Assembly (NCBI RefSeq): GCF_910591885.1
Contig: NC_063272.1
Span: 11,358,364 to 11,422,363 of the forward strand
Reading direction: 5' to 3'
Length of the DNA: 64,000 bases
Source: Bombus terrestris
Taxonomy: Eukaryota > Arthropoda > Insecta > Hymenoptera > Apidae
Part shown: positions 1 through 13,550 of the stretch, piece by piece
Position numbering within the stretch: the stretch's first letter is position 1
How the letters are laid out: each line of letters begins with the position of its first letter
Notes under the pieces: model-generated
The model's input: only the letters and a program-made list of their open reading frames with translations
Databases searched by the model: none
What the model was told of the DNA's origin: nothing
Program-made: the position numbers and the translations under genes

Positions 1-1355
1 ACTTTAAGCCTTAGCGAATATTAATTTCATCATTAAATAATCAACCTACAAAATGTAAGATGTCCTTTATTCTACTTTTGACTATTAAGCGTAACAAGCA
101 AAGATTCATCGAAAAGAAAAATTACTACCAAATCTTGACGATACATCGTATGCTTACCGCTAAAAAAGACTTCCAATCGCATAAACGACTGTCTTCTACT
201 TTACTGCAAGAGTTTATTTTATTGTTCTGCCTTGTCTATTATAATCAATCCCCAGCTCCCTCGTTCGTTTCTCCTCTCCAGGCCAGCCGCATTTTTAAGA
301 TTCCTGCCCTAATCGCCGCATAAAAAACATTTATTTATCGGACGACCACGTTTCCAACACTCTGTCCCCTCGTCGTGATACCTGCCGTGGCTTTTCATTC
401 CGATCACCGCCCTCGCCTTACCCGCAATGCGCGACGACTATTATTAATCTCGGTGAGCACAATGTCGCATTGTATCCTGACACCGCTGCTGCAGTTCAAT
501 TAATTCGAAATGCACGTGAATATCGGATCACGATTGGGCCGAAGACAGGGCCGTACAGGGTGCTCGAAGACAAAGGGGATGTGGGCAAAAGTTACAAAAA
601 CTGGGAACGTGGCAAGCAGCTGCTCGAATCAACGGGTTACTTCGTTCTCCTCGTATTGGAGTTCGAGGATCTCGTGAGTTTTTGTCGTTCACCGGTTTTA
701 TGGAATTTGTAATTTTTTGGTTGAAGATGTTGTGCAAGATAGTAATCCGTCAGTAATTATACCAAAAGGATAGCTTTTTCCGTTTAACGAAGTACAGCTT
801 TTTGTGGGATTAGAGATCTTGGTTACGATAATATGAATGATAAAATCATTCCGGATATTTATATCTTTTTATATATCGGAAAAAAGATAAGATAAAGAAT
901 ATAATTATAACAAATTTCATCCACTGCTTACACGTTATCGAAAACAAGCTAAAATGTTGCTTTTCATTCTTAATTAAACTTCTTTCAAAGGTTTCTTATT
1001 TCTTCGCTCTACTGTTTCTTTCTTCTTCATTCTTCGCGCAATGAAATCATAAATCCCAATGAACGTAAGAAACAAACTGAGTAGCATAAGAAATATATTA
1101 TTATAAAGATCACCCCATAACCTAGGATTATCCATTCTGTGGACAAACAGTAACACCGCTCGCAATAACGATTATCGTTAACTCGGCGAAGAAACAGGTT
1201 TCGCAACTTCCATAAAGCACGTTAACGCGACAGCGTTGAACTTCGCCGAACCTTCGGACAATTTTTCAGTGAAAGCTTCGCAACACCCTGTGTCTCACCT
1301 CTCAACGCCATAAATTATCTGTTCTCACGCACGTAACCGGGAAAAACTTTCCCTA

Positions 1356-1361
<6 letters not shown>

Positions 1362-1387
<26 letters not shown>
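1362..1387. repeat. (TC)n microsatellite
   Basis: About 13 uninterrupted TC units. Confidence 0.95.
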
Positions 1388-2797
1388 GATATTCCGTAAG
1401 AAAAATGCCGCGTTGAACGAACGGGCAGACGGCCGCGAAAAAGTCACAAGATTAACGCCGATAAACTTGCACGGTCTGCGTTTAATCCTGTTCACGGTGC
1501 AAACAAATCGCAGTGGCACGTGATAAAAGCTTCGCCTGTTCACAAAGCGATGCCACGTGGTGTCGGGGCGTTTAAAGTGCCATTAAGCGCTCGCAGACGA
1601 AGAAGGGGCGAAGCACGGCTGATGACCTGGCGCTTCCCGGCTCAAATTTAACAATACACCGCTATATATGTACATGTTGGGATCCCGGTCCGCTTCTATC
1701 GAGTTCTCAAGTCCATCAATACTTTCGATACAATGAAGTAGTCAAATATACAAACGTATCGAAATAGGCGTCCACGTCTTGCTTCGGTAAATATAGCTGA
1801 ATGTTACAGGACGGGGCCTTTCATTTGCATACCGGCTCAGTTGATGAAAAGAAGGGATGCTTGTGTTCTGAATAGCTCGATCCTACGATATCTTCTGGGC
1901 TGCATCGAAAAGCAATTTTACGTGTATTTACTCATTTAGCTAGGGGAGAGTTAGCAGATTCTTTGTTTGTAATAAGGATTTTCAATAAATTGAACGCATT
2001 GTTCGAAACATGTTATATACTTTTTTTACGTAAAGAAGATATATCGAATCTTTGTTTCGTTTAAGACTTCATTAATAAATTTATTTTTTCTTATGGACCT
2101 GTTGTTACTCTCATTATTTACAGTATATTTTGATACGGTTATTTTTACAATATATTTGCAATCGAAAATGTAAACAGAAGTATTGTAAATATCTATATTG
2201 TTATAGAATGTTATATAACCTATCCTATTATGAATTATGCGAAACCGATTTTAAAAGACATTCAACGAAAGAACATCGTTACACGTGTACAATTACACAT
2301 ATCTTTTGTCAAAATGGATTTGGCAATATCGAACCTGTTACATAAATTCGCGATTAGAAATTGTCACAGAATTCAAATTTGAAAATAAAGAAATATATAC
2401 ACAATCTTATATTTTTCACTTTTAAAAATGTTTATTACGTTATCTCATATTCGTTTGTTACATTCCATAGTAGTAAATAATTGCCAATTAATTCGTGTTT
2501 CCCAATTAATAGATTGAAAGGTAAATACAGTTTTGCATGTAAAGACAGGAAGAATTTATTACGGTTTTGCAAAGAACTAACAGAATATAAAAACCGTAAA
2601 CTAAATTACCCTTCATGTAACATCAATTTGTAATCTGCAATAAATTTTTTGCGAGCACCAGAGAAATCTACAACGACATTCATTAAATCAGATTCTAGTC
2701 GAGTACATGCGCGTCCTCGATGGTTTTCCAAATTCAATTTTCTGGAAAACTAAGCCTGTTACTGAAAAAGCTCACTCCATCATTTTGACACACTTCC

Positions 2798-2814
2798 TTT
2801 TTTTTTTTTTTTTT
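2798..2814. repeat. Poly-T tract
   Basis: 17 consecutive T on the plus strand. Confidence 0.95.
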
Positions 2815-3145
2815 AGAAGAATCAATAAAGTACATGCACTTCCCAAACAGAGTAAAAAGATGTTACCAAACATTCTTTAAGCATTCATTGCAATTCTTCT
2901 AAAGTAGTTAATGTTTTATATATGGGTTCAGGTATTCATTTCGAAGTTACGATCGTTTGGAACAAAAAAGTTTCAAGTCGCCATTCTGCATACCGTCGAC
3001 TTCGTCTACATCTTTTACAACCTTCCCAACACATCTGCCATAAACGATTATATTTTCGTGATACCTTAAGGCTGAAAGAATGATGCCTCGTTAGAATTTT
3101 ACGAGTCTGATGGCCCTTTTCACAATTCTCCCCTCTATCGAAATG

Positions 3146-4081
3146 TTACTCTTTTAATCTTACTCTTCTAATTAAAAATAAAAAATACTCTTTTAATTGT
3201 TCTCTTAAAAACATGAATGTACATAAAAATTCTACTCGCGAGCAACTGAAACTGCAGCAATGGCGAGAGAATGAACGATACCGATTGAACGGATTCGAAG
3301 ACAAACCAGCGTGTATCCGAAACGATCCGATCGTCTCGACCATCCCGTATGGAAAGGCGGTTCCATGCGCCGATGCGCTTGCACACGCGCGTCCGACAAC
3401 ACGGAAAAGCACAGCCACCCTATCTGCATCCCGCTTTTGCCGCGGAAATATTGCGGGCTCAGAACGGGAAATGCATGCAAACGGTGTATTTCCCTATCTG
3501 TAGGAGCGCACGCGAAACGCGACTCAAGGAATCGAAGGCCAAAAGACATTCGAGACCGACGTCTACTCGCCACTTGACAATATCGGAGCTCGAACACAAC
3601 AAAAGCAAACGAAACGGAACGAAATACACGCGTGTGAATGCCAAATAGACGAAAGATTTTTCTATCTTCCTCTCTTTCCCTTTCTTATCCTTTGGAACAC
3701 GTTCCTTTCCTTATTTCGTGGGGACATTCGCGTTTACTTGACTCAGAATTCGATGCTCCTTTTTCCCTGAGATACGACAGTCTGTTCCGAGCCAGTTCCG
3801 GATTACCGGGGCCTTTACGATCTCCTCGCAGCGTCGCGTCGCTTGGAAAACCAAGCAGCGAACAGAATCGCAATGGAAGCGATAAAAAGTCTCACACCAC
3901 GTCGCGTCGTGCACCTGAGATAAAGTCGTTCCCTTCTTCCGACAGCGATGGGGTGGAATTGGATTTTCCACGTCGCTTTCTGACATTTTCCGTCGATCGG
4001 CTACTGACTTTTAATTTGACACTCGATATTCGATGCAGCGGATACATCTTTTGCAAATCGACGCTAAATAAATTTATTTGA
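3146..4081. other. CpG-rich block, non-coding
   Basis: GC- and CpG-rich against both flanks. Open frames of 60-147 codons overlap here on both strands and in several frames. This is what stop-poor composition gives; none of the peptides looks like a known family. It may be a conserved non-coding element. Confidence 0.55.
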
Positions 4082-4643
4082 TCGCAACGCGCGCGATATT
4101 GTAAAACCGTACGTCGTAAGAATGAGAAACTGTAATTTTCTTATTTTATTAGAGATAAAGAAACGTGTCAATTCCGGAGAAACATTTATTTTACTATCAT
4201 TTTATATATTCGTTTTACTATCTTTTTTCATGAGTAACTGTCTGTAATTTATTTTATTTTATAATTTATCCTACACTGTTTTTTGAAAGACTCGATATAA
4301 TAATTTGCATAAAAGTGTTTATTTATTATTTTTTCGCTATCAAGAATCGTGAAAAATCAAATTTATAAATTCCTGAAATTTTATTCGATCAAATGGAACG
4401 TTCGATTATTTCTTACTTTATCTCTTCTGTTTCGGTCCTCTTCCCATATTTCATAGGTTCGCGCACGACGCGATAAAATTTTTCACGCTGGATAGGACAA
4501 GCTACTTCAATCTTTTCTCGAACGGCGTACGTTCAACGAGCTGCATTCAATCCGAGAAATAAAGCGAATTCGTTGAAACTCGTAAATTTGATTCGAGAAG
4601 AAACCCCGCTGAAATACTCCGAGGCAAAGGAGAGCGATGGAGC

Positions 4644-4651
<8 letters not shown>

Positions 4652-4674
<23 letters not shown>

Positions 4675-4677
4675 TAT
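4652..4677. repeat. (AT)n microsatellite
   Basis: About 13 AT units directly after an A run, ending in atatgtc. Confidence 0.95.
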
Positions 4678-5106
4678 GTCTAAGCATATATACATGCAGA
4701 CACACATATAATATGTGAAGCGAAATTAAATGCACAGGAGGCCTTACGGAACGCGCTATTATTAAAGCTACGAATATATTCATACAGAAAGAAATGCTCA
4801 TTGCCCTGTTCATGCGACTGCGGTGCTGAACAATTTTAATTAAAAACCCTTTCCCAAAGCTCTTCGTGTTCTGTTTCCGAGTATTCTCCTCGAGAGGAGC
4901 ACTTGCAAGAAAAACGCGATAAAACGTGAAACATTGTTTAATCGAGCCATTTATCAGTGTTTAATTTGCAAAGATCTTTGTCTAAGCCAAGGTTTCCCTA
5001 CCTCCGTAACAATTCCACCGTCACGACAACGAATATTACATCGCGTGTACAGTAACTACCGTATCCATACTCTCTTCTCGCTTTTATTTCGATGTCTTCT
5101 TTCTTT

Positions 5107-5122
5107 CCCCCCCCCCCCCCCC
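5107..5122. repeat. Poly-C tract (16 C; poly-G on the minus strand)
   Basis: 16 consecutive C, unusual in AT-rich DNA. The minus strand carries 16 G and could form a G-quadruplex. Confidence 0.95.
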
Positions 5123-5369
5123 GATATTTTTCTCATTTGTTTTTCATATCTCCGCGTGTCACGTTGCGACACATTTTCCATCGTGCTGGCGACGGACGCA
5201 CGCAACAACTCGATGCGGCAATTCCACAGTGAGATTAGCATTGTGCTTTGTTGCTGTTCGTTTATAAATTGTCGTCTCGAATCCATTATTTCCTGATTAA
5301 CGGGAAAGCGAACGAGCTACGATGCCGCTCGTACAAAAGGCGCCACGCAAACGGCACGGGCAACGACAG

Positions 5370-5417
5370 AGAGCAACAGAGACAACAAGAGAGAAAGAGA
5401 GGGAGAGAGAGAGAGAA
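5370..5417. repeat. GA-rich tract with a (GA)7 core
   Basis: Purine-rich run of agagag and gagagaaag units, with an uninterrupted (GA) core at 5403-5416. Confidence 0.85.
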
Positions 5418-7721
5418 TCGTGGAAATGAAAAAACACTCGTCTCTCGCGGACACAATGTCTGTCGTTTATCCGACTTCGCGTTGCGACACACGCTTTTAA
5501 CGCCGAAAGCTCTGGCTATTGTTCGCCGAACGCTCGAATAAAATATCAGTGACTAACGAAATTGGAAAAAAAAATTCTCTGAATCAAACTTTTGAAACGC
5601 ATTCGCTGCGTTTGATGCGCGATAAATATTTTCTAATAAACGTTTAGAAGGCTCTCTCTCTTCCTCCTTGTGTTCTGTTTCGTTTCTATTAATACTAATG
5701 ATCCTATCACTGATAAAAAAATTAGTTTCGATTTCTTTCTGAGTTTAGAGTAAGAGCAGTTTTTTCTTTTCTAGTTTTCTTGAAGAAAAAATAAGAATAC
5801 GTGCAAATACTTTTCTTAGCCAGTGTACACACATTATATATGCTTTAAAATAGCTATACTCGCATATATGTTTACAGAAAATACTTGTAAAGAGTTTGTG
5901 AAGAACATTACGTTATGAGAATTAATGATATGTCTATTGAAAACACTACTAGCTGCCTAATTATTCTGTAAATCAGTATTGAACGTCAACCGATTATAAT
6001 TTTTTATTTAATTGATCAATGTTTAGACTTAAAAGATCTTAGTCATAAAAATTCGTGATTTATGTAATTGATTAATGAAATTAGTCGTCGCTTGACAATT
6101 ATGTATATTAATTGCTAATCATCAATCGTAAAGCGATTATTAGTTTTTAATTAGACTTTAATGACACTTCTCTCTGATGTATGTAAATGCGTATGGTGCT
6201 GGATGAATTCCATTAACAACTAGACTCGAAGAACATTTTAATAGTTGATTATAAATTCGATCGATGATTAATACCTAATTTAATCTATGATTGCGTTGAA
6301 TAAAATTTCAATCGTATCTACATGGTCATAATAAAATGTTTCAATCATAATTGATAATCGGCTGAAGTATTGTTTAAAATTACAGTAGATCGAATTGTTA
6401 TCGGTTTATAATCACTTCCCAAAAATTTCCCTACCCAATAGAATTTTTCATAAAGCATTCGCAATTAAAGCTTATGGTCCAAACAAACTTGTTTCACATA
6501 CTGTTATATAAATAGCTTTACCAAAATTTTGATATATTTTATAGGACGGAAAGTCCCGACCGTTCTCATATTTTGTAAACATCGATTATTCGTTTCGCAT
6601 AATTTAATTTATCGTATTATTTAAACAACCTTTCGAGAACAGATGTAAATTGGAACGAGAATGTAAATTACAACGGAAATTGTCGAAAATTCAATAAATA
6701 CAAAGTTCACCATGACGTTTACCATTAAATACGCTGCCAGTTAGCGATACGAAAATATTTACTACGAATGCGTAATTCCTGGATGTTGTATCATAAATGC
6801 GAGCAAATTATTCCAAATAGGACCGGTCGTGTTTGCCCGGCGAGGTTTCATTATATACGGATTTAATGTGATATTTCGTGCGTCTGCCGCGGTTTCCGAA
6901 ATTTATGCGGAGAATATCGGCGAAGTTTTATCGAATTTCATAGAGTTTCAACTGTCACGTGATACACGTGTTAATGTCCGGCCCGGAGTGATGGATATCA
7001 TTGGATTATAAATCGTCGCTCGCGTGCAGGACATTGATATCCTGGACAAAGCGATATTTAGAAATCCAGTGCATAATGGATTACGGCTGTCACCTTTCAT
7101 CTGCATCGATATGACAAATATTGTCGATTTAACACGGGGCACACCTTCCCTATTTGTCGTACGCAAACTGTGTAAATTGCGTTTTCTTCCGTAAAACCGG
7201 CCGCCAATCGAATCAATCGACGATTATGGGTCCCTTTTTTGATCACGAGTTCCGTCAATTGTGTCAAACGTATTTTCGAATATGTGGGAAATTATAAATG
7301 CGACGTATTGAATGTGAATTGTTGCAATACAGTAAAATATACGACTGTTAATTAGAATTTATTAACTATTTTAGTTCAAATTAAACGTTCTATTTTATTC
7401 TTTTTTGCAATCAATTACGTAAAATCAAAGACACGCTGCATTTTTGGAGAACTGCAGAAAAATTCAAGAATAACACATAGTGTGGTTTATACGATATTTC
7501 AGCTAATTATAAAATCTCCCATAAGTATTGTAAGTTATTCATTAGATTTGTAACATATAACGACGAACACTATAATCATTATCAACCTTCTCATTCGTAA
7601 TTCGGTAATCAAATCGTAATATAGTTTGCCAAGAAATAACCGAGCTATTTACCTGAATTTCGATGATACATACAACTACGTATATAAAACGATAAGAGAA
7701 AGTCGTAGCACGAAGCAAGAG

Positions 7722-8800
7722 TTAATTCATAATTAAAATATAGCAGGGGGTCCCTAACGACGCGTGAAAGTTGCAATACTCAACTTCAAATGGCCCTCCA
7801 TGGAGAGAGGCACAAGCCAATAATGCAGTTTCTCGGACGAGGTTCACCGGCCACCCTTGAGCTTCGCCAGTCATCCTTAACCGTGAAACTAAATCTGCGA
7901 ATATGGTCAACGACGACAGGGTACACAGAAAAGAGAAGAATCGATCGGTGGCGCGTGTGGCTGCTCCTCGAAATTCCATCCATTTCGTTCTAAATTTACC
8001 CGAAACGTGGGACATCTACGACCCGTAGAGGGAGCAACTCCAGCGTGAAATCATTTGTCCAGGAGGAAGAGGGCGGCGGGGCGCGAAACGGCCGCAAATT
8101 GAATAGCTGGCGGAAATACCGGTGGAACGAGCCAACGAATAACCCGGTGCACGCGTCCCCCGGTGCTCTCCGCGTACAATCGTGTATCCAGAGCTCGGTC
8201 TCTCCCTGATTTATTAGGGCCAGCAGCGTCAAAGAAAACGTGCAACGTTGGCTCTCTCTCTGCTCTTCTACCCACTCCTACGCTCGGGTCCTGCGCTCGC
8301 TCTGTGTTTCCGGATGCTTCTATCGCGCGGATTTCGGCCGGCGCTTTCACCGAAAAATGTGGAATTTTCAAGGGTAGTTTGTTCGCGTGCGCTCGCCCCG
8401 GAGCTCGGTGAACGCGGATTAAACGCGTTCGAACCTCGCAGACCGTGAAAAATCGTCCCCTGTTCGCTGTATCCTTAATAAATCGAGATAATGGCGAATC
8501 GCGCGCAACCGCCCGTTCGCGGTTCACGTTCGACCGTGAAATTGCTTCGTGTATTTGGATCACGATTACTTCGATGATGCAGGAAACGTATGTCGAGGCC
8601 GATCCTTGTTCGAAATACTTGACCGTCTCAAAAGTTTACTATAGTAGAAAAGATATTGGTTATTTCTGCAGGATTTATATATTTACTTTGTTTCAACATT
8701 ATATATCGATAATAGAATCAATGAAGCGACTCGACCAACCGATCAAAGCGACCGCTACCAGACTTTTTGTTTCTGTCGTTGAGTATTAAAAACAAGCAAA
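7722..8800. other. CpG-rich block, non-coding
   Basis: The peak of CpG content is at 8040-8460. The largest frame, 170 codons on the minus strand (8051-8563), overlaps two plus-strand frames and matches no family. Regulatory DNA is more likely than coding. Confidence 0.5.
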
Positions 8801-9269
8801 CGTTTTTGACAATACGAATTAATTATTACGTTTACTTATCTTCGTTATAGCGTTTTAATTCTAGTTAACTATATGAAATATATTTAGATATCTATTAAAA
8901 GTTGATAGGGTTGGAACGTTAGATTAGCGTTTACTTCAATGCATAATAAATTTAAGTTAGTAAATAGTAGAACGTAATTATTAAGAATAGAATGTGATTA
9001 TAATAAAATTTAATTATTCGCTACGTATAGATCTCGCGAAACGTATAGAAGCCGTAACAATGATCAATCCTGTCATTGATATTTTCCTGATTCTTTCCAC
9101 CATTCATCCAAACTCGTCCGATTAGACGGATTGTTGGCCATTGTTCGCTGAACGAACGCAACATCCGATCGTAGCGTTTGCAATTCGAATGAGAATGGCA
9201 TCGTTGGGACGATATTTAATGAAACGTCAGTCACATTTGCGTATCGCGATATCCAATTCCGCGAGGCTC
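8801..9269. other. AT-rich spacer
   Basis: No feature seen. Confidence 0.6.
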
Positions 9270-11900
9270 CGAAGAACAAGGGAGCGCAGGAGGAGGAAAG
9301 AGTAGAGGTCGCGGTCGGCGGTCACGCGATAAAATAATTAAAACGTCCCTCCCTTGTTTCGCTTCGCGTTGGTGGTGAAAAGGTAATTATTATTCCGTCC
9401 AAGCGAGGATGAAGCGCGGGGAAAGGGGGATATCGCAGGAAGGCAAGAAAGTGAAAAAGTATTTCATGCGGACTGCCGAGGGATCTTAGATCTACATCGA
9501 GACGAACGATCGCGGAAGGGAAGGCAGCGAGTCGTTAAGAATCTCGTGAAACGAATGAATCAAAACGATATCGATAAATCTACAAAGTACGGTGCGCAAA
9601 ACTGTGGAACAATGCGAAGGCAGGCTACCGTTGACAGCCGTTCACCGTTGAATACGGAGCGACCGCATGACAACGGTGAAAAAGCAATCGGTGACAATGA
9701 GAAACGGTCGCAGAGGAAAGCACGGTGAACGGACTGGAATAAAAGCAGCGGGGAGCGAACGAACGAACGTCGGGCAAGTATGCCAGACAAATCCGCAGAA
9801 CGGAGCAGAGAAAGTAACAAGATAGTCTACCGGTACGACCGAAAATTTAGAAACCTGGATAAACTAGGCGGAAATATACGAGGGAACGAGTAGCAGAAAG
9901 AAGTGGAGCACATAAAAACGTGGTAGAAACGAGGAGACCAGGCGGCAAGGAGAGAAAGAAAAGAAAAGGAAGGGCTTAATATCGTGTAACGTAATTTAAA
10001 AGTGTAATTGCTCTTGTCATGCTCGACGCTGAAGAGGAGAGAGCCACGGGAGAGAAAGGCCGACAATGGCTCGGTCCTGGCCAAGCTACCGGCGGCGTAA
10101 TAAGTTTTCATGCAAAGCGAACGTGGATTATCCAACCGTGAATGTGCCCGGGAATTATATTTCACGGGAGGAAGCAGACTGTTACTGTTGCTGTCTCCGT
10201 CCTTCTACACATCCCTTTCCCGCCCTCTCTCACCCTCTTACTTGTCTCCTCTCTCTTCCTCTTTACCATTCTCTCTCTCTCCCTCTCTCTCTCTCTCTTA
10301 CTTACTCACTGTTCATTTCTCTCGCTCTCTATCTCGGGCTTGTCATAAATTACACGGACAAACTGGGGCCACCGGCAGGATTTAGCAGTATCCTATACGA
10401 GCTTGTACCTTTCCACCCTGTCTCGTTTTGTCCCGCTTCACGACATTTCTGGTTTATGCGCGCTCATCTCCGCTCGCTCTCGACTACAGGTGAGCTAACA
10501 TCGCCCGTGTCTGTCGTCTGTGAACGACGACTATAGATCACCGTCGATCCGGATCAACGACGATTCCTGACCATGGAGATGAAACGAGTCGACCCACACA
10601 CGGGGTGTTAAAGAGGCAAGATTTCATTAATTGATAGGCCGTCAGCTGTCTCTCACGGATCATTTACTTTGATCATATGTTGCCTTGGAAATATTCTCGA
10701 TGAACTTGAAACGAGGAGTGTTAGCCAAACGAAAAGAGAGATTTAAGCGAAATTAACAGTGAAATACTCCAGAAATTGTTTTCCCTTTTGTTTTCTTACT
10801 TGCGCAAGCTTCTCGATCCTTTCTTCGTTTATTTTTTAATTTCCATTATTCCTGTGACGATTTCTAGCAAGGAACAATGAAACTAGGAATCAATTTCTAC
10901 GCAGTCATGGCTGACATCCGGAACCCCCGCCTTCGGCTCTGTCCTCGAGAATCAATTCGACTGTGCACTTTAAATCCCCCCTACCACCGTTCGATTTCAA
11001 TCCAGGTCTCGCAGGAATCGCGCAGGAATCAGAATCCAAAGGATCAAATCGCAGGAGCGCGGTAGGATCGACCACGTATCAGAATGGGTCTGGAACCTCT
11101 TCTTTACGAGCAACAGAGGAATAAATCGAACGGGTACGGGGTTCAAGTCGAGGCTTGGAAAGGGGTGAAAAGCTGGCAGCCAGGGTGGGCCAAGCAAGTC
11201 CCGGGAGTTTAAAGGAGAGACGTTCACGGCGGAGACGAACAAGCGAAACGTCGGGACGAGGCAGAGCAACGAGAATGGACAAGCAACCAAGAGAGGGACA
11301 AAGCGGCGAGGGTGTCGAGGGAGGAAGAAACGGATCGCCGTAGGGTCGACGCGCAGGAGAGCGAGATGGAACGCAGGAATCTGTGAAGGGACGAGAGGTG
11401 AGACATATGAAACGGACATGAACTTTGAGCGGTGCAAGAGCAAGCCTCTTGATGTCGGTGCCGGTGAATACGCTGGTGGTAGAGTCAGTCTGTTCCGGTG
11501 GTGAATCGGTGATGGTGTGTTGGTAGAGAACAGTAGAGGGGGTCGAAGGCGGCGGCTCCAGACTCGAGACCCAGGTCGATATCAGCCTCGAGCAAACCAG
11601 ACATCTACCGACCATTCGCAAAACATTCACCTCAAGTGTCCCCGGCAATGCCCTCCTCTCTACTACTCATGCTCTCTCAATACGCTGCGATGCAGCCCCT
11701 CGTGATGCAGCCGCGGGGGTGCTGCCGCGCCACCTTCACCCATTCCTCTCCGTCCCCTCTGACTCTCCTCGTTCCATGTCCTTTCACCGCTCTCTTTCTC
11801 TTCTCTCGAGAGATAACCTCCGAACGGAACTGAAATCGCATTAACGATCGCTTCACAGGTCACTTGCGCCGGCTTTTCCACGCCGTTTTTAATACCGTTT
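9270..11900. other. Strand-asymmetric GC-rich region, non-coding
   Basis: The plus strand is purine-rich at 9270-10020 (gaggaggaaagagtagagg and similar), pyrimidine-rich at 10190-10345, purine-rich again at 11090-11440, then pyrimidine-rich at 11640-11810. The many overlapping frames here are low-complexity (S/L/P or R/E/G) and are not convincing. No gene is called. Confidence 0.55.
10271..10298. repeat. (CT)n microsatellite inside a pyrimidine-rich stretch
   Basis: About 14 CT units with one CCC interruption at 10281. The wider interval 10190-10345 is almost all pyrimidine on the plus strand. Confidence 0.92.
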
Positions 11901-13550
11901 TGTAGGGGAAATTTAATTGTCGACCGACAGCGCGGCTCTTTCTCTCCTACTCCCCGAACCTGCGGGTCCTTCGAGAAATTACAGCGCAGATAATCTAATA
12001 AATCTATTTACATCCGTGACGGCTGCATTTACTCGTGCCAGATCCTTTTCGAATACTTTCATTGCGGTCCAAATGTAATTTTCCAATGGCAGCTTCGAGG
12101 CGATAATGAAAACCAATCCGTTGTCGGAAAACTGTTGGAAGAGGTAATCGACGTCAATGGCACTGGCGAAACTAGTCGAGTGACAAGTCGCTTGGTCGCA
12201 TTGCCCTGATGCGAGCTAATGCGTTTTTAAACGTCCCCGTAAATCGGTCTCGTCGACGTGTTTATAGTTGAATTATGTTCCAAGCGAATCGTTGACATTC
12301 TCGAATAGAGAAAATGATCGAAGCTTGAATAGAAGAGAATACACGCGTGTATCGAGCGTGACTATTTAATTTCACAAATGTGATTATTTCTTATTAGCGC
12401 TTTTAGATCCGCCTGTCCGTTAAGAGTATAGAAGGCTATGGAAGTTCGAAGCATAATTGCGCAGCGTCGAGCTGTCGTTTATAGGAAAATATCCACGTAA
12501 TTGGCAGCTGAATACGGATGATTACACGTAAATAGGTAGCATCTGTTAACTCGCAGTATTTGCATATGAATGGCCCGGCTACGATCTCAGCCGTTTCGAA
12601 AGTGATAATATTATTTAAGCTTATTCCATGCAATTTTGCAAATGTGCATGCATGCTTTGCGTTTAATCGTTCGAATCCAATTATGATCGGTACATAGATA
12701 CATGTAAAACATAGATACGAACACGAAGATACATGATAATGCAATATAATGGTGATAATACATATCATTTTCCTTTCTCTTGCATTCACTTTCGAGTAAT
12801 TAGTGAGATATAAAGATGCTACGTTATTATTCTTTATATCGTGTTATTATCTATTACGCATGTTACGTTATTCTTCATTATACGTTGTATCAATTCTTGC
12901 ATCTTTTGCCTAATTTATAAATTAATTACTATGATTCTCTTTTATAGTAGAATTTTTTTTTGCTTTGTCCAAATGCTTGGAACGAATCTAAATAATTAGT
13001 TATGAAACTAATGCGATAATATTTTTAAATATTATATATATTTTTAAATATAATAATATAACCCGGCCAACTGCAGATTTTCAAAACTCTGATTTACATC
13101 ACCATAATCTTGCATCTCGTCGTACTAAAATATTCTATTTTAGCTATAAAGTGACATTAAAATAAAAAAAAAATCGGTAAAAATGTATCATGTTTTTTTT
13201 CCTGTAGTATTCAATTGAAATGGAAACGAAGCAGTAAGGCCAAGCGTATCGAAAACGAGCGGATTGTCTTGAAATTGTTACTGGAAAAGCTCATCGATGG
13301 TCCGATTGATGTTGGAGGAACAGTACCGGAGACGATGTTTCCCCATCGTCTTCCGTGGATCGTACTCTCGTCAAATAGGATTTCCTCGATGGAAGAGGGG
13401 TGTTGGTGCGGCTAGCATCGCCTGAACGACGACCGGCCTGTGGTCTAATTCATCGCGGTCACATTAACGTTCATAAACTTTGAGCGTACTCGATGCCATA
13501 TTTCAAGTTAATGAGAGCAATAAATTTATACGTCGCGGTAGACTGGCAGG
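11901..13550. other. Non-coding, increasingly AT-rich
   Basis: Mixed composition to about 12360, then AT-rich, with A and T runs near 12953 and 13164. No gene or RNA recognised. Confidence 0.65.

Larger units (their letters stand above)
1..3145. other. AT-rich non-coding DNA
   Basis: No recognisable gene. The short open frames here (for example 470-712) match nothing I know and have no splice context. Apart from the TC and T tracts annotated separately, only a modestly CpG-rich patch at 1170-1640 stands out. Confidence 0.7.
4082..7720. other. AT-rich non-coding DNA with simple repeats
   Basis: Nothing gene-like. It holds the (AT)n, C16 and GA tracts listed separately, and from 5700 to 6800 a particularly AT-rich stretch. 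Confidence 0.7.

Noticed and set aside
8424..8440. tRNA B-box-like gcgttcgaacc
   Set aside because: A single mismatched box without cloverleaf arms.
8051..8563. 170-codon minus-strand frame as a gene
   Set aside because: It lies in the most CpG-rich patch, where stops are rare in all frames, and the peptide is arginine- and alanine-rich without motifs.
11079..11648. 189-codon minus-strand frame as a gene
   Set aside because: Low-complexity S/P/L/R product of a purine-rich tract read in reverse.
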